DNA of 64,000 nucleotides, from the NCBI GenBank assembly GCA_038501195.1, contig JBBPUQ010000004.1, positions 2,914,001-2,978,000 of the forward strand. Direction: 5' to 3'. The number at the start of each line of letters is the position of its first letter. The stretch's first letter is position 1. A program made the translations under genes and the position numbers. The notes under the pieces are model-generated. The model saw only the letters and a program-made list of their open reading frames with translations. It searched no databases and was not told the origin of the DNA. Positions 22,310 to 34,206 of the stretch are shown here, piece after piece. Origin of the DNA: Nemania diffusa. Taxonomy: Eukaryota > Ascomycota > Sordariomycetes > Xylariales > Xylariaceae.

Positions 22310-25300
22310 ATGATGAATAAGATGCCTAGTGAATGGAGCCGTTCCGGCTTTGTGCCGGTCGCGCAGGTTGACGACACTGAAGATCAAGACAGCGATGGGA
22401 GAGATCAGCATAAGTTGTCAGGACAAGAGCGCTTTAGGAAAACGGTTCATCAAGTTCTCCGACAGACTCCATCTGCGGCACCGCATAATGAGAGGCTCCT
22501 GAGTGCGCAAAGCTCACCGGCTTTGTCGGATTCTACTCTCACTGACCAGGATTACTTAAGTTTGCCCATACAGCGATTCGAAGAGGTAGATCTCTCGGAT
22601 GCGCGTGGAAGATATGCCGAATTTATGGGTTCTTATGGGCTAGAGGTTGTATACGATGGCGCTCTTACCTCCAAGGTCGGGAAAGGACTCGAAGTCCGGG
22701 TCGAAAGCTACCCCCTAGCACTGTCGCCGGGCGGGCTCTATGTTGATGATCGCTTTCAAGACTCTAGCTATCGGGGCTCAGGAGGAATCACTGAAGACTC
22801 GTCTACTATGTCCCCAACACTAGACGATTATAAGCCGGTGCCCCTAAGATGGCGGTTCATTTTGCTCGTGTTTGGTGGTCTGGTCACTTTCCTAGCGCTA
22901 TCTGTGCTTGCTCTACGCTTACTGCCCGACGCATCAGACATGGTCGACACTGTTCCAGTATTCCAGAACACTTCTGAGATACGCAAGCGATCTGGCTCAC
23001 ACGGCGGCGGTGGGGGGCATGGGGTGCATTTTGGTAATAGCACGGAAGGTATATCGACTACCGAAACTATTAGCACCACCGAAGCTAGTAGCACCACAAA
23101 GTCCAGCACGACTACGGAAGTCGAGGGCCGAACTAGTTCGTCTACTACTACTACTACAACGGCGATGACAACATCAACAGCAGACACGACATCGACGACC
23201 ACAGACACGACATCAACGACAACAGACACAACGTTAACCACAGTAGACACGACGTCAATCACAGTAGATACGACTTCAAGTACAACACAAACGCAGGACA
23301 CCCTGTCCTCAACAACTATGACGACAGCGACAACAGCGACAACAGCGACAACAGCGACAACAGCGACAACAGCGACAACAGCGAGAACAGCGACAACAGC
23401 GACAACACAAAGCCAGCATACGGAAGTAACATCTACTGACACCGGCTCTGGTGAGACCACTACGTCCGACCCCACCCAGACGGACAAGCCCACGAGTACT
23501 AAGACTGAGGACTGGCATCATACTAGTACAGGGCAGACTGGGGACAACCCAGGGCCGGGCGACCCAGGCACGGGTGATAATCCAACTAGCGATGTATCGA
23601 AAACAAGTACAGAGACTGTGTCCACATCAACGACAGAGACTCCATTGACATCAACGGCAGAGACTATATCCACATCTACGACATCGTCTATAGAAACTCA
23701 ACACATATCATCTACGACGACCGTATCTACTTCATCTACGCAGATTATAGTTCCTGGGGATGGAGATCCCGGAAACGGGCTTACACCTAGTCCCGCACAG
23801 GATACTACAACCTCCCAAAAAACCACAACTCTCTCACAGGAGACTAGCACGGATAGGCCGTCGATACCAGTACCCGTGCTAGGTACCTCACCTACCGCGG
23901 GGGTTACTTCATCGTCTACTAAGAGTGATTTATTAGGTGTGGCTCCCATAACACCTCCAGCATCACCGAAGCCTAGCCCGACCAGCTCAGATGATGGATC
24001 TGATGATAGACCTTCTACACAAGATTCAGATGATAAGCCTTCTACCCATGATTCTAGTGAGCCAGCTGGCGTAACAGCGTCGGACTCTTCAGATCAATCA
24101 AAGGATGGGCCCGGCAATCAATCAACGGATAAAAAAATTGACCCTGGTCACAACGACATTGAAACTACTTCATCAACAACTCTCAATATTCCATCCGTGA
24201 CGACCACCACCCAGCCATCTCCTGCTACCAATATGATGAAAGTGACTGGCGACACTAAAATACACACATCTACAAATACCGCAGCACAAGCTGATAGCCC
24301 GCCTACTACTACGCAGCTACCTGATCGTCCAGAACCGCCCGTGGAAGCCGATCCCACACCTTTCACTACTTTCACTAGTGAGTTATTTGAGGAGCTGTTT
24401 CTCTATTTTCTACTCATTTCATGAGTACACATAATCCCATTAAAGGGAACATTCAAATAGCGATTACTAACCCAAGGGCTTCTAGTCACACAGGACCCTG
24501 CGACGCCTCCACCGCAGATCACCACGGTTTTCACGACTTCGTCCAGTATCGCAAATGGGAGCTTTGTGGAATTTACCAAGACGACAACTCTACTTGGTCA
24601 TATCAAAGCAGCGGATCCCTTAAGCGAGCTCACAGTAACTACCACTTTTGGAAACGGCACGGTGTCTACCCTATCTCAGAACGTGTATGATAAGGTAGTA
24701 ACATCGGTTATATACGATGCTGCTGGACAAGTTGCCACAACACTGTTCGTGCATGTTTTGAACTCCGCACAGGAGACAACTTTAAGGGACCCCCTAGGCC
24801 ATCCCACTGCCACCGTGAATTTCTATGCTGTCGAATCGACCGCCACTCTCTTGGATAGCAATAGTATCGCTACGGCCACGGTGACAACGGCAATCGCCGA
24901 GACACCAGCCTTGACTACAATGTACGATGCCAATGGATCACCGACTCTAACGACGTTAATTCTGCTGCCGATTCCTACTGCGACTAGGGTAGTGATCGCT
25001 ACACCTACACCAACTTCATCGAAGGGCTCGAGTGGCCAACCGGCGTTAGAGGTGCAGCGCCTACCTGATGGGATCTACTTCGTTGGTCTCATGCTTCCCA
25101 CGCTGCTAGCTATCCTCGTTTCAATTCCAATCCGAGTTATAAATCGACAAGTGAAGCTATACCAAGGTTTTCACGCTTTAGCATCAGCCCGCGGTGCTAA
25201 CGCTGCCGAATCACTGTGCTTAAAGACCACTGGACCTATGAGCCTTCTCAACGGGCTCCGTTCGTCGCGGCGTGGGAACTATCTCCTAGGGCTGACAAGC

Positions 25301-26547
25301 GGCCTCGTAATCCTCAGCGCACTCACTATCCCGTTCAGCGCAGAAATGATTAGGCTCATCCTTCAGGGTCCGCAGTGTCATGCCGACGGACAGGATAACT
25401 TGAAGTGCTCTGTTGTTCTAGGCGTGTTCCCGGCACCCGCCCAAGTGGTCTTGGCCCTGATCGTCGCCCTAATTGTCGGCATCACCGTGGTGGCCGTACT
25501 GCTTCCGCGGTGGAAGACTGGAGTGGAGCGCAATCCCTGGAATATCTTCTACATGGCGCAACTCGCGTCAGGGACTGAGTTGCGAGAGATCTTCGTGAAA
25601 CTGCACCGCCACCGCAGCGCCGGAAAAAAGATATTCGCAAAGGAATTCGTCGGCAAGCTAGGCGGGAAGATCTTCGGGTTGCGTAGATGGGAGGGGAATG
25701 GCGTCATGAGGTACAGCGTGCTCATTCTCACGCGGCAAGTAGAGGACGAGGAGAACGAGAAGCCGGTGGGTAAGGCAGGGCGGAATGTGAAGTTTGACGA
25801 CGAACCAAAGAGTCGCTGGCGGCAACGTCCGCGTTGGATGCGCGTGGGTCGCGCCCCGTTCTTCATGCTTTCCTGGATTGGGAGGATATTGTTCTTGCTT
25901 TTGTTGAGCAGCGTTCTCATCGCCGTGCTCATATACGACATCGTCGCGCGGGGGTCGGAATACCAGAGGGGGCTTACGGGGAAGGCGGTCGGCGTACGGT
26001 TCTTGTTTTCTGGTGCTGGCGTTCTCGTTACATTTGCCTGGGGATCTTTCTTTCACGGTAAGACTATTATGTTCCCTTTCCAATTCTGAGTGGTACGATC
26101 TTACCAACTAATACGCATATCCTAGCTGTTGCTTTCCTCAGCCCGTATAAATTGCTACAACGCAAACGCATTAAGATGGAGGCGCTCCATTTCAACCCTG
26201 CGACGAATCCTTTCACGGGATTGTGGCTCGCATTTGTCCCATCGCGACGGGATCTCTACCTCGGTGTTGTAGCAGCTACGGCTATACTATCCGAGGTTCT
26301 CCCCCTATATCTTGGTAACATACCATGCAATGGCGTTCAGATTGAGAGCGCGGAGACCATATGTGTCTATTTATCAGTGGCTGTCTTATCAATTATGATC
26401 TTAACGGTTGGCTGCTCGTTCTTCATCGACTGGCCACCAACGAAGGGCGTTGACCCTAGCACCATTGCCGGTGCAATGTTCACAGCGCACGTAATGAGTC
26501 AGCACAAATCATCCATTTTCGGGAAATGGATTTCGGGTATGGTTTGA
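22310..26547 (+). CDS. DUF3433 multi-pass membrane protein with mucin-like domain
   Basis: Three exons, 22310-24377, 24486-26057 and 26126-26547, give 1353 residues. Phase-1 junctions restore TFTITQDP and FHAVAFLSPY. Layout: a ~180-residue polar N-terminus; a membrane segment near 181-205 (FILLVFGGLVTFLALSVLAL); a ~450-residue Ser/Thr-rich, mucin-like stretch likely O-glycosylated and outside the cell; then about six membrane segments from ~885, including VGLMLPTLLAILVSIPI, followed by VKLYQGFHAL, which is characteristic of DUF3433. DUF3433 proteins are fungal-specific and of unknown function, usually with paired membrane domains. The Ser/Thr region contains an in-frame minisatellite at 23329-23407. 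The 3' end converges on the NmrA-like gene with only 110 bp between stop codons. Confidence 0.85.
23329..23407 (+). repeat. In-frame 9-bp minisatellite inside the mucin-like CDS
   Basis: About eight to nine copies of GCGACAACA encode Ala-Thr-Thr units, with one copy changed to GCGAGAACA (Ala-Arg-Thr). The unit length is a multiple of three, so copy-number change would lengthen or shorten the protein without a frameshift. Confidence 0.9.
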
Positions 26548-26657
26548 TAAGTATACAATGAAGCAATATAAAGGCATGGACTGTCATGGGATTCCTACTT
26601 AATAAGATAATAATAAATACAATGTACCAACGCATTCAAGCCTCTCTGGCCCAATGC

Positions 26658-27771
26658 TCACCGATAGTGATATCCGGCCTCAGCCATCTCGATTGCTTTC
26701 TGGATTTCGGCGTCTAGCGACTCTTGCGTCCCCTTTGGAAGACCCAGCTTGTCATTATCTAGGCCATGTCTGCTCTCAAAGTCCCCGTCGCCGTTGTTAT
26801 AGAATGTTCTCGTGTAGAGCATCTTTGTAAAAGCCGAGGGAACACCAGCGACGAGTTCTTTCTTTGCTTCCATGTAGCGCTCTACTGCAGGCTCGTACTT
26901 GATCGCCCAGTCCGACTCCTTGGTTCCAGACACCTGGAGAACCCGCGCGAAAATGTCCTTCTGGCTCAGCAGCCACGATGAAACGTAGACTGCCTTGTTC
27001 TTGTAGTCTGATAGCGCCGGTGTGCCAGGTGCATCGGGCTCGATTGGCAAGGATAGGAGATTGGCTGCTGCTTGCCCACTCAATTCCCATGTCTATCGAA
27101 CGGCGTTCGTCAGCGCTCTCCCACAACTTAATTATCAGGGGGTGACAAGCACTCACGATAGTATTGATCTTCGCGGTTCCCTCATCGAAGAAAGTGACAG
27201 ACTTGTTCTTCAGGTCAAAGCCAAACGCTTCAGGGCTTGCCAGACTATGCGTAACCCAGTATCCTGTTGTCATGGCAATCCAGGAGCTTTTCCCCAGCTC
27301 CTCGACCTTCCTCTTCGCGGCCTCGGCTGGCGGGCCCATGAGTGTGTCCACGCCCAGCGTTCCGTGAGCGCTCTCGATGCCCCATTCGTTAGGCAGGACA
27401 AACCGCACATTAGCTGCGGCAGCAGCCTCGATGAGCTTAACCTGGGTATCCCCAGGAACTCTGACAGAGAGGGTGATGACGAGTGCATCTTGGCCCTCTA
27501 GCGCTTTTGTCAGAGATGCAGGGTCGTCGTATGATACTATGGCGACTTTTACTCCTTTGGGCATCTCTACTTCGCTGCGTGTTACGGCCGTCACTTCGTG
27601 CTTGCCGCCATCGAGTAGCGCTTTGACGATGTACTTGCCCACGCGGCCCGTTGCCTAGACGTAAGGTTAGTTAAGCTCTGGGAATTTCCCTTCTGAATAT
27701 CTCTGGAAAGAGATTGAAGCTTGGCTTACACCGACGATGGCCACTTTCTTGACACGGTTGGCCTCAGACAT
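26658..27771 (-). CDS. NmrA-like / isoflavone-reductase-like NAD(P)-binding protein
   Basis: Three exons, 27730-27771, 27157-27654 and 26658-27092, all phase 0, give 324 residues. The 14-codon first exon MSEANRVKKVAIVG joins to ATGRVG, rebuilding the Rossmann dinucleotide motif GATGRVG at residues 14-20. Later the chain shows LPNEWGIESAHG and TTGYWVTHSL, typical of atypical short-chain dehydrogenases of the NmrA/PCBER group. These act either as reductases of small aromatic compounds or as NADP(H)-sensing regulators; sequence alone does not decide. Length is normal. It is convergent with the DUF3433 gene. A decayed relative of the same broad Rossmann class lies near 43.6 kb. Confidence 0.86.
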
Positions 27772-28543
27772 GATGAGCGGTAGTATGCTTGAAGAGTCCT
27801 TACTATATAGCTGTTGAATAATTTGGCTAATGAAAATAGATTTTGATATGACGAGAAAGGTTGGTTGCTAACTAGGTACCTAGGTAAAATAGCGACCACG
27901 AAGAGCCTAGACCTCTATATATCCGCCAGAGAGTCATTCATTCTCATCTCATAAATAGATAGTATCCAATCGGCCTTACTCATACGGCCGACTGTAGTGA
28001 TGACGACTACAAAATCCATCCTTCCTCCCAAACCACCAGTGAGGTGCTTTTCTAAGTCAGTTCAGCGTCAGACAGGAGTTGGACGGACATCGGGCCTAAG
28101 ATATCACGGCTATAATTATTTCCAAAAGGGGATAATAATAGTTTTGTTCCCGATTGCATGGTTTTATCGCCGAGGCCGAGCAGCCAAGTCTCGAGCTCGG
28201 ATCTCTTCGCTGACAGTCTCGGCCCACTGCGTCGGAGCTACTTCGTACTCCGAATACCTAATTCTAATATTATCAGAATCATATCAGGGTGATCAGAGTG
28301 AATACCACATTTCACACAGAGTGAACAAGGCTTTCTCCGGTACGGAAAAGGAGATAGTGATCGGGATGCTTCGCTACCCGCTTTACATATTGCAAATTCC
28401 CGTAGTGCTTGCTTGCATCATAAGCTCATAAACATGACGCGTTGCCCAACGAACCATAGAGAGAGTGTGTCCTCCAACTTGAAGTCCTACAGCCATCCGG
28501 GCACACCCTGAGGGCCTAACCCATTCAGACAAACACACCACAC
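27772..28543. other. Intergenic region, NmrA-like 5' side
   Basis: This holds the promoter of the NmrA-like gene and the 3' side of the PLP decarboxylase gene. A plus-strand open frame at 27997-28431 has no recognisable domain and is not called. The word CTAGGTACCTAGGTA lies near 27880. Confidence 0.55.
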
Positions 28544-31500
28544 CTACTCCAGTTCTTTCCCAATTTGATCGAACGCACAACGCCATTCCGTAACCTTCTC
28601 AACCTTCTTGAACGGATCGAAGTTTATCGCCTCGCTATCGACATAGACACTGTCTCCCAGCGTCAATATGCCGCGACCAACAGGCGCTCCTAGCTCGAAG
28701 CATGCAAACTTGGAGCTGTCGTCGGATCGATCTCCATCCTCCCAGACACCGACTTCGAATGTTGCGCCCGGACGGAAGAAGAAATTGGAACCCTTCGCGG
28801 CGCCACTGCGTGTCTCGCTTGCCACAACCTTGGCGGCCTTATGAGGCTTAGCCGATCTATCTTCCCTATGGGCCCTGAAATGGTCATCGTAGTCGTGACT
28901 ATTATGGTGACCATTGTGGCTGCCCCTTGGCAATGCCTTAGAATGGACATTGTTTCGTGACGTCTCCTTTAGAGAGGGATCTTCTCGATCGGGGGAGCCG
29001 TGCGAAATAATTGCGCCGTTCTTGCTACCGATCTCTACATTAGGTGGGAGGGGTTGCATCGGTGCCTCGCGGACATCTTCAAGTAACAAGACGAGTGGTT
29101 TCTCCCAAATGGCTGGATTTTGAGGCTCATACCACTCCAGTTTGCACCCGCTTGCGGACAGCTGGGAATTCGGCGCACGCGTAATAACGTGGTCGATATT
29201 AGCCGCATTCTCTACACGGAGAGTGAGCAGCCAATTTTAAGATTAGGTAGGGGTCCAAAACTTACCATTTCCGTAGAGATAGAAGGGCATGAAGCTTGTC
29301 GGATAATCGTTTAGGCGGTACTTAGAGTTTAGAGGCCGACTCACGACCGTTTGACCAACAAGAACCTCGATGTCCCGGAGGATGATACCGCTGCAACTAG
29401 GGTTTCAGTACACATACCACGGGTGATCTGATTGACCAACAACTTAGGAGAATGTCTTACGATTCTTTGGTCATAATCTGCGCCTTGAAACTACGCTGGT
29501 TTTCGACCACATCCTTCAGCATCGTCTTGTATTGCGTTACGAGGATCATTGGCTCTGATGGATTCGAATTCTTCATAGCAATGTATTTTTCCGCCGACTC
29601 CTTATCGAATGCCCCAGGGACGATAAGCTGCTGACGGTGATTGGCAACGTGAAACATAGGTAGATGGATGAGATATATCTCGTCTATGCCCTGAATGAGG
29701 AAGTTGTGGATATCTGGAGCAAGTGTATTACGTTTGCGGACAATCTACGACAGGAAGCTGACTATTAGAATATAGGAAGGGTACGGCGGAATAGGGATAT
29801 GACGGACCTTCGTCTCTTCTTCGACAGTTTTATAGAATATTTGAGCCAGTTTGTTTGTGAAATTCCCGTCTGTGGGGAATGGCGACATGACAACATTTCT
29901 CAATACCATCACTGTAACATTTGAAGTCAGATATGATCTTCCTGAACCTAGAATAGAAGTGCTTCAGGGGTATAGACGCCGGTCCTTAGGACATGACTCT
30001 AACCCGAACAAGAACCTCTGCCCATTTGAAAATAGCTGGAGAAAGAAGAAAATACAGCGGCGAATTACTTACAATCTTGTGGGCTTTGAGCTAGACCGAG
30101 TCTCTTTACGAAATTGGCTTTACATTTGCCGTAAAGCTCGTCAGAAAACTCTGTCGAAGTGAGGAATAGAGGGATCGCAGTAGGGTCATCCGTTGGACTA
30201 TCGACAGAGAGTGTTTCTACAACCCGTTGCATAAGATAATTGGCTTCTTCGATATCGTCGTTAAGTTGCCCGTCTTCTTCATATCGAAAGTTTAGAGCGA
30301 AAGCATTAATATTCAAATCCGATCCTAGTTCTCTCATCAGCTTCATGGCCTTGTCCTCTTCCGGTCGGCTCAGGTCCTCTATGGTGATTTCAGCATTCGT
30401 CTTGTTGACAATCTCCTGGCGAATGCGTGCCTTCTCGGCTTCAATGGTCTCCTCGGTCGGGTCTGGTCCCAGTTCGGACGGGAGCATGTTGAATGGGACA
30501 CAGATGAATGGGCTTTTTGCGTCCGTCAATGCCGCCCACTCTGCAGAGAGCTACATACCACTGTTAGCCGTGATATCATCGTCAGAGCGGGGCAACAGAG
30601 CCGTACTCGTGTACATGTCCAAGTCACCTCGCCTAGAAGCGATCCATAGCCCTCCTGAGTTAGACCTATCGTCTTATTTGCCAGCCATGCCGACATCGCC
30701 GAAGCACCCGGCTTGCTACCGACACGCGCAACGTCAGTTTTCATTACCATATCTTCAAGCTTGACAAGCTACATACCTCCCTTCAACGCCGTAGATACCG
30801 ATGCTCGTGACGGAGCCACGCGACAGATAGGGACTTGTCCAAGTCACCAAGAATCGCATTCGCCCATCACGGTAGCATAAACCACCTGCTGGATATGGGA
30901 TGTAACCGGCCTTGTGAGGGTCGACCGTAATTGAGTCAGCATAACGAAGAGCATAGAGATCCTCCTATAAATATAAGCGTTAGCAACGACCGCCAACGGC
31001 GTAAATCCCAGCTGTAACGCCGATGTACAAAACGAAGATTGTTAATACTGGAGCATTGGATAGGGGAGAAAAGAGAGTTAAATGGCCGGAATCTGACCTG
31101 TGTTTGGGCTCTCAAGCCAGCATCAGGAACGAACCCGTCGTTTGTACCCAGTTCGGTGGGGAGATTGAGGACATCCCCAGGGCGATAGTCTTTGGGCAGC
31201 ATCGAACAAAAGTAGCCGCCCCATGCGGCGTCGCCGTGAATAACGAAAGAGAGACCTTCAGCTTGAAGCTGCTTGCGTAAAGCGAGAATACGACTGAGCG
31301 GATCAACCGCCCCCTCTTTAGGATGAGAGTATCAGTATAGATCCTAGGGGTCTGGCTGTTGTTTGCATACCTTCAGTTGATCCTATAATTGCCACTACTG
31401 CGAGAACAGGCTGCTCGTCTTTTAGGCTTTGTCTGAGCATCTTCTCCAATTCTTCGAGATCTGCGCGCGCTCCTAGATCGACAGGAATGCCAACAACATT

Positions 31501-32976
31501 ATCAGAGCCCAAACCAGCGATCGCTTGAGAAATACATAATCAGCATCAAGTCTTCTCTCCAAGCTTGCGAATACTCACCAGCTCCCTTCGGCCACGAATA
31601 GTGCCGAGTGGTTGCCAACATATACTGGCATGGCTTGACATCAAATTCTCTCTCCAGTACATCTTTCCCTGTAGACTGGATCGTGAACTTGTTCATAACC
31701 CCAGATAGGAAGTCATTCGATATCCCACTAGTCAAATTAATTAGTCGCAGCTTGCTTTAAAGGGAAATTTCAAGAGAACTGCTAAGTCGTGCGAAAATAC
31801 TGTTTTTCAGGCACTGTAAATGGGTATAAAAGCCTTCGGATAACATACTGTTCCTGATATAGCCTATCAGGCAAGTCGAGGATGTCCGATGGTTTGAGAT
31901 TGAGAAGCTCCCACGTTGAAAGCGATGAGAATAACTTGTGTACACCTTGGCAATTTTCGACGTAAAAACTATCGGACAGAAAGTCGAGCGCCTGTCCCTC
32001 GTTAAAGGCCTTGCGGAGTGACAGCGGGTAGAACTTCAAATTTCGAGCTTGTACCAGGTAAGTGATGAGATCATACGAAACTAATAAGATCCCCCTAGAT
32101 TATTTAATAGGAGTACATACCAACCCTGTAAGCTATGTTAATACAAGATACAGTGCACTGTGACTAGTTGTCTTACCAAATTGACTCCAGATTGGCTACT
32201 GTACCGTCGCAGGTTACGTGACCCCATCCTGTCGGCGTCTCGGTATCGTTCTCATCGGTATTGTAGCCAAATAGTTCGCATAGCTGTTCGCCGACTTCAA
32301 TCTCCGCCACTGTGGTGAGAGGACTGACCTCGAGGGTGACGTTATTTGGGTTATATAACATTGTCATAAAGTAACCCAAGAGCGCAGGCATCTTCTCAAG
32401 TTAGTGTTTATCTCTTCGAGGTTTTTAAGAGAGAGTATGATTATCTGACGGAGAACCCCCTGAATAGCAGGCCCCCTTTTAAAAATAGCTCAGCAATAGA
32501 GCGAAAAATCTAAATGGGACGTACGCTCATATCGGTTGACCTATCTTGATTAGTACGGTAAATAGAAGTAGTATGAGGAGAATACGGACATATGCGCCTC
32601 GTAGCGCGGAGACCAAAATGGTATGCTGTGCTTTCCCATGAGATGAGAAGCGATACGGACAGCTTTCTTCATCTTTTCCATCGAATGCCTGAACGCATCC
32701 GACATTTGCGTCGCTTTATCAATAAATTTCTAGACAACGGCAGCCTGTTAGTAGGAATTTATACATCATTGGATCCTCGATACGTACGCCATCTTGAGGG
32801 AAGTAGTTATGCCTAGCCTTCTGAAGTTCTTCAAGGATGATGTTAATATTGTCCTTGAAGTAAGGTAAGTTCTCGGCTTGGGGGCCGATGAAGTAGGAGG
32901 AGATGACCTGATGAGAGACATCCTCGTGGGTGGCCGTACAGTTGTACGCCGTGTTCTTCGCTTCGCGTTTCGCCAT
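28544..32976 (-). CDS. PLP-dependent decarboxylase, tyrosine-decarboxylase type
   Basis: Sixteen exons give 1072 residues; every junction phase agrees: 32788-32976, 32590-32729, 32525-32540, 32177-32391, 32121-32125, 31849-32047, 31579-31727, 31371-31523, 31098-31315, 30777-30964, 30628-30715, 30073-30550, 29808-29911, 29461-29744, 29266-29390, 28544-29211. The fold-type I catalytic domain resembles bacterial tyrosine decarboxylases: WGHVTCDGTVANLE, TRHYSWPKGA, HGDAAWGGY (PLP-binding Asp384) and TVDPHKAGYIPYPAGG (Schiff-base Lys446). Members remove CO2 from amino acids; the substrate here (tyrosine, glutamate or other) is not determined. Past the conserved core a C-terminal region of about 400 residues includes VVMSPFPTDGNF and a His-rich stretch. 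Exon 5 is only five bases; exon 3 is sixteen. The start is the ATG opening MAKREAKN; no credible upstream exon connects to it. Confidence 0.86.
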
Positions 32977-34206
32977 GTTGACAGATGGTATAGAACAAAG
33001 ATATAGACCAACACAACGATATACTAATCACCTTCCCTCGGATTTCAGGCCTCCCCCTCTTCTTAAATGTCTTTCGGCCACCCCGCGGTAGACGGCGGTC
33101 TCACTATCATCACCATCTCGATCGCGGGGTTTTGGAAGATCGTACGAATCTACGTCAACAAGGGCAGCCACCCGCGTCAAGAATTCGTACTTTACGGCCC
33201 CCCCCTCAATGCTAATGCTGTTCGTTGCCAACTCATTCGTAGCTCTTTGCTCTAATTGAACCTGTCGTCAGTTACATTAGGGTACATATGACGGCATCCA
33301 TTAATTTGCATCAATTTGGGCGCCCGATGCAACAAGCAAACCACTGGACACACAAGACACACAAGACATTATAAGTTAGTTTTCAGCTGTGCACCGGCAG
33401 AGGCTTGCCTGTAGCGGTGAAGATCACGACACTATTGATGCGGCCCGCCTCCATCCCCAGATAGTTCACGGTTTATACTACCCCATAGGTTCACTATGTC
33501 CGCCGGTCGCAGAATGATGTGATAAGTCTAAAGATCGAGACCAATCTGTCTTTAAATGGCTGCTGCTGTGATACTTCCTTTTTGATACAGATACATTTTC
33601 GTCGCCTCGGCGCTGTCGAATTATCGCCAAGACACGCTCTAGGTAGCATCCTAAATCAGCACTCTAATGGTCTGATGAATATGCCCCCGTACCAGCTTAG
33701 AAAATCATTTAAATTGACGAATAGAGTCCAACACCGTGGTCCATGGAAAACCCGGGTTGGGACGCAGAGCCGATGCTAAACGGATACGTGACTGTGTCGG
33801 GATACATGGGCATATCGTCATCACTAAGATATCGCCGGGGTTGTTTATTTATATTACCGCTTTAGACATATTCTACATATCCTCCCTTGAGGAGTTATGA
33901 CTCTGGGAAGGGACATTGACACGTGTACCTATTTCTCGGGGCAAGGCAAGACGGTCGGCTAACACTATAACAAGATGGCTCATAAGTGTATCTGCCACCA
34001 CAAATGTGCCGGCTAATATCACGACCTCATTTATGCGTACCAATCGTATCATAGCAACAATATATTACTTGAAGAATCGTAAAGAATACCTCGAAGATTA
34101 GGTTATGTAAATAAAAATGGATTCCCTCCCCTTCCAGTTATCGTGCGATCACTGATATCGTCGTGCCCTGATTACATTCCTTCTTCAACGCATCAACCTC
34201 GCACCA
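32977..34206. other. Divergent intergenic region, decarboxylase / small secreted protein
   Basis: The two well-supported flanking genes point away from each other. Apart from the doubtful small gene, no coding sequence is supported. The part from about 33780 to 34200 is AT-rich and lies just upstream of the secreted-protein start. Confidence 0.5.
33028..33454 (-). CDS. Possible small two-exon gene, hypothetical
   Basis: Exons 33395-33454 and 33028-33261 would join in phase 0 to give 97 residues, starting MEAGRINSVVIFTATGKPLP and continuing VQLEQRATNELATNS. The second part is charged and uninterrupted. I do not recognise it. The donor GTGCAC is weak, the acceptor GACAG is good, and the frame stops 52 bp before the decarboxylase start on the same strand. 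It may instead be an upstream reading frame or leader of the decarboxylase transcript, or a chance frame: the same DNA also has an ATG-started open frame on the plus strand. Confidence 0.25.

Noticed and set aside
22828..23493. 221-codon Val-rich minus-strand frame
   Set aside because: It is the shadow of the Thr-rich coding sequence of the DUF3433 gene (ACN codons read as NGT).
30240..30764. 174-codon plus-strand frame
   Set aside because: Antisense to exons 11 and 12 of the PLP decarboxylase.
26658..32976. Idea that the NmrA-like gene and the PLP decarboxylase form a biosynthetic cluster
   Set aside because: They are neighbours on the same strand, but no synthetase, synthase, transporter or regulator is nearby, and the next genes are unrelated.
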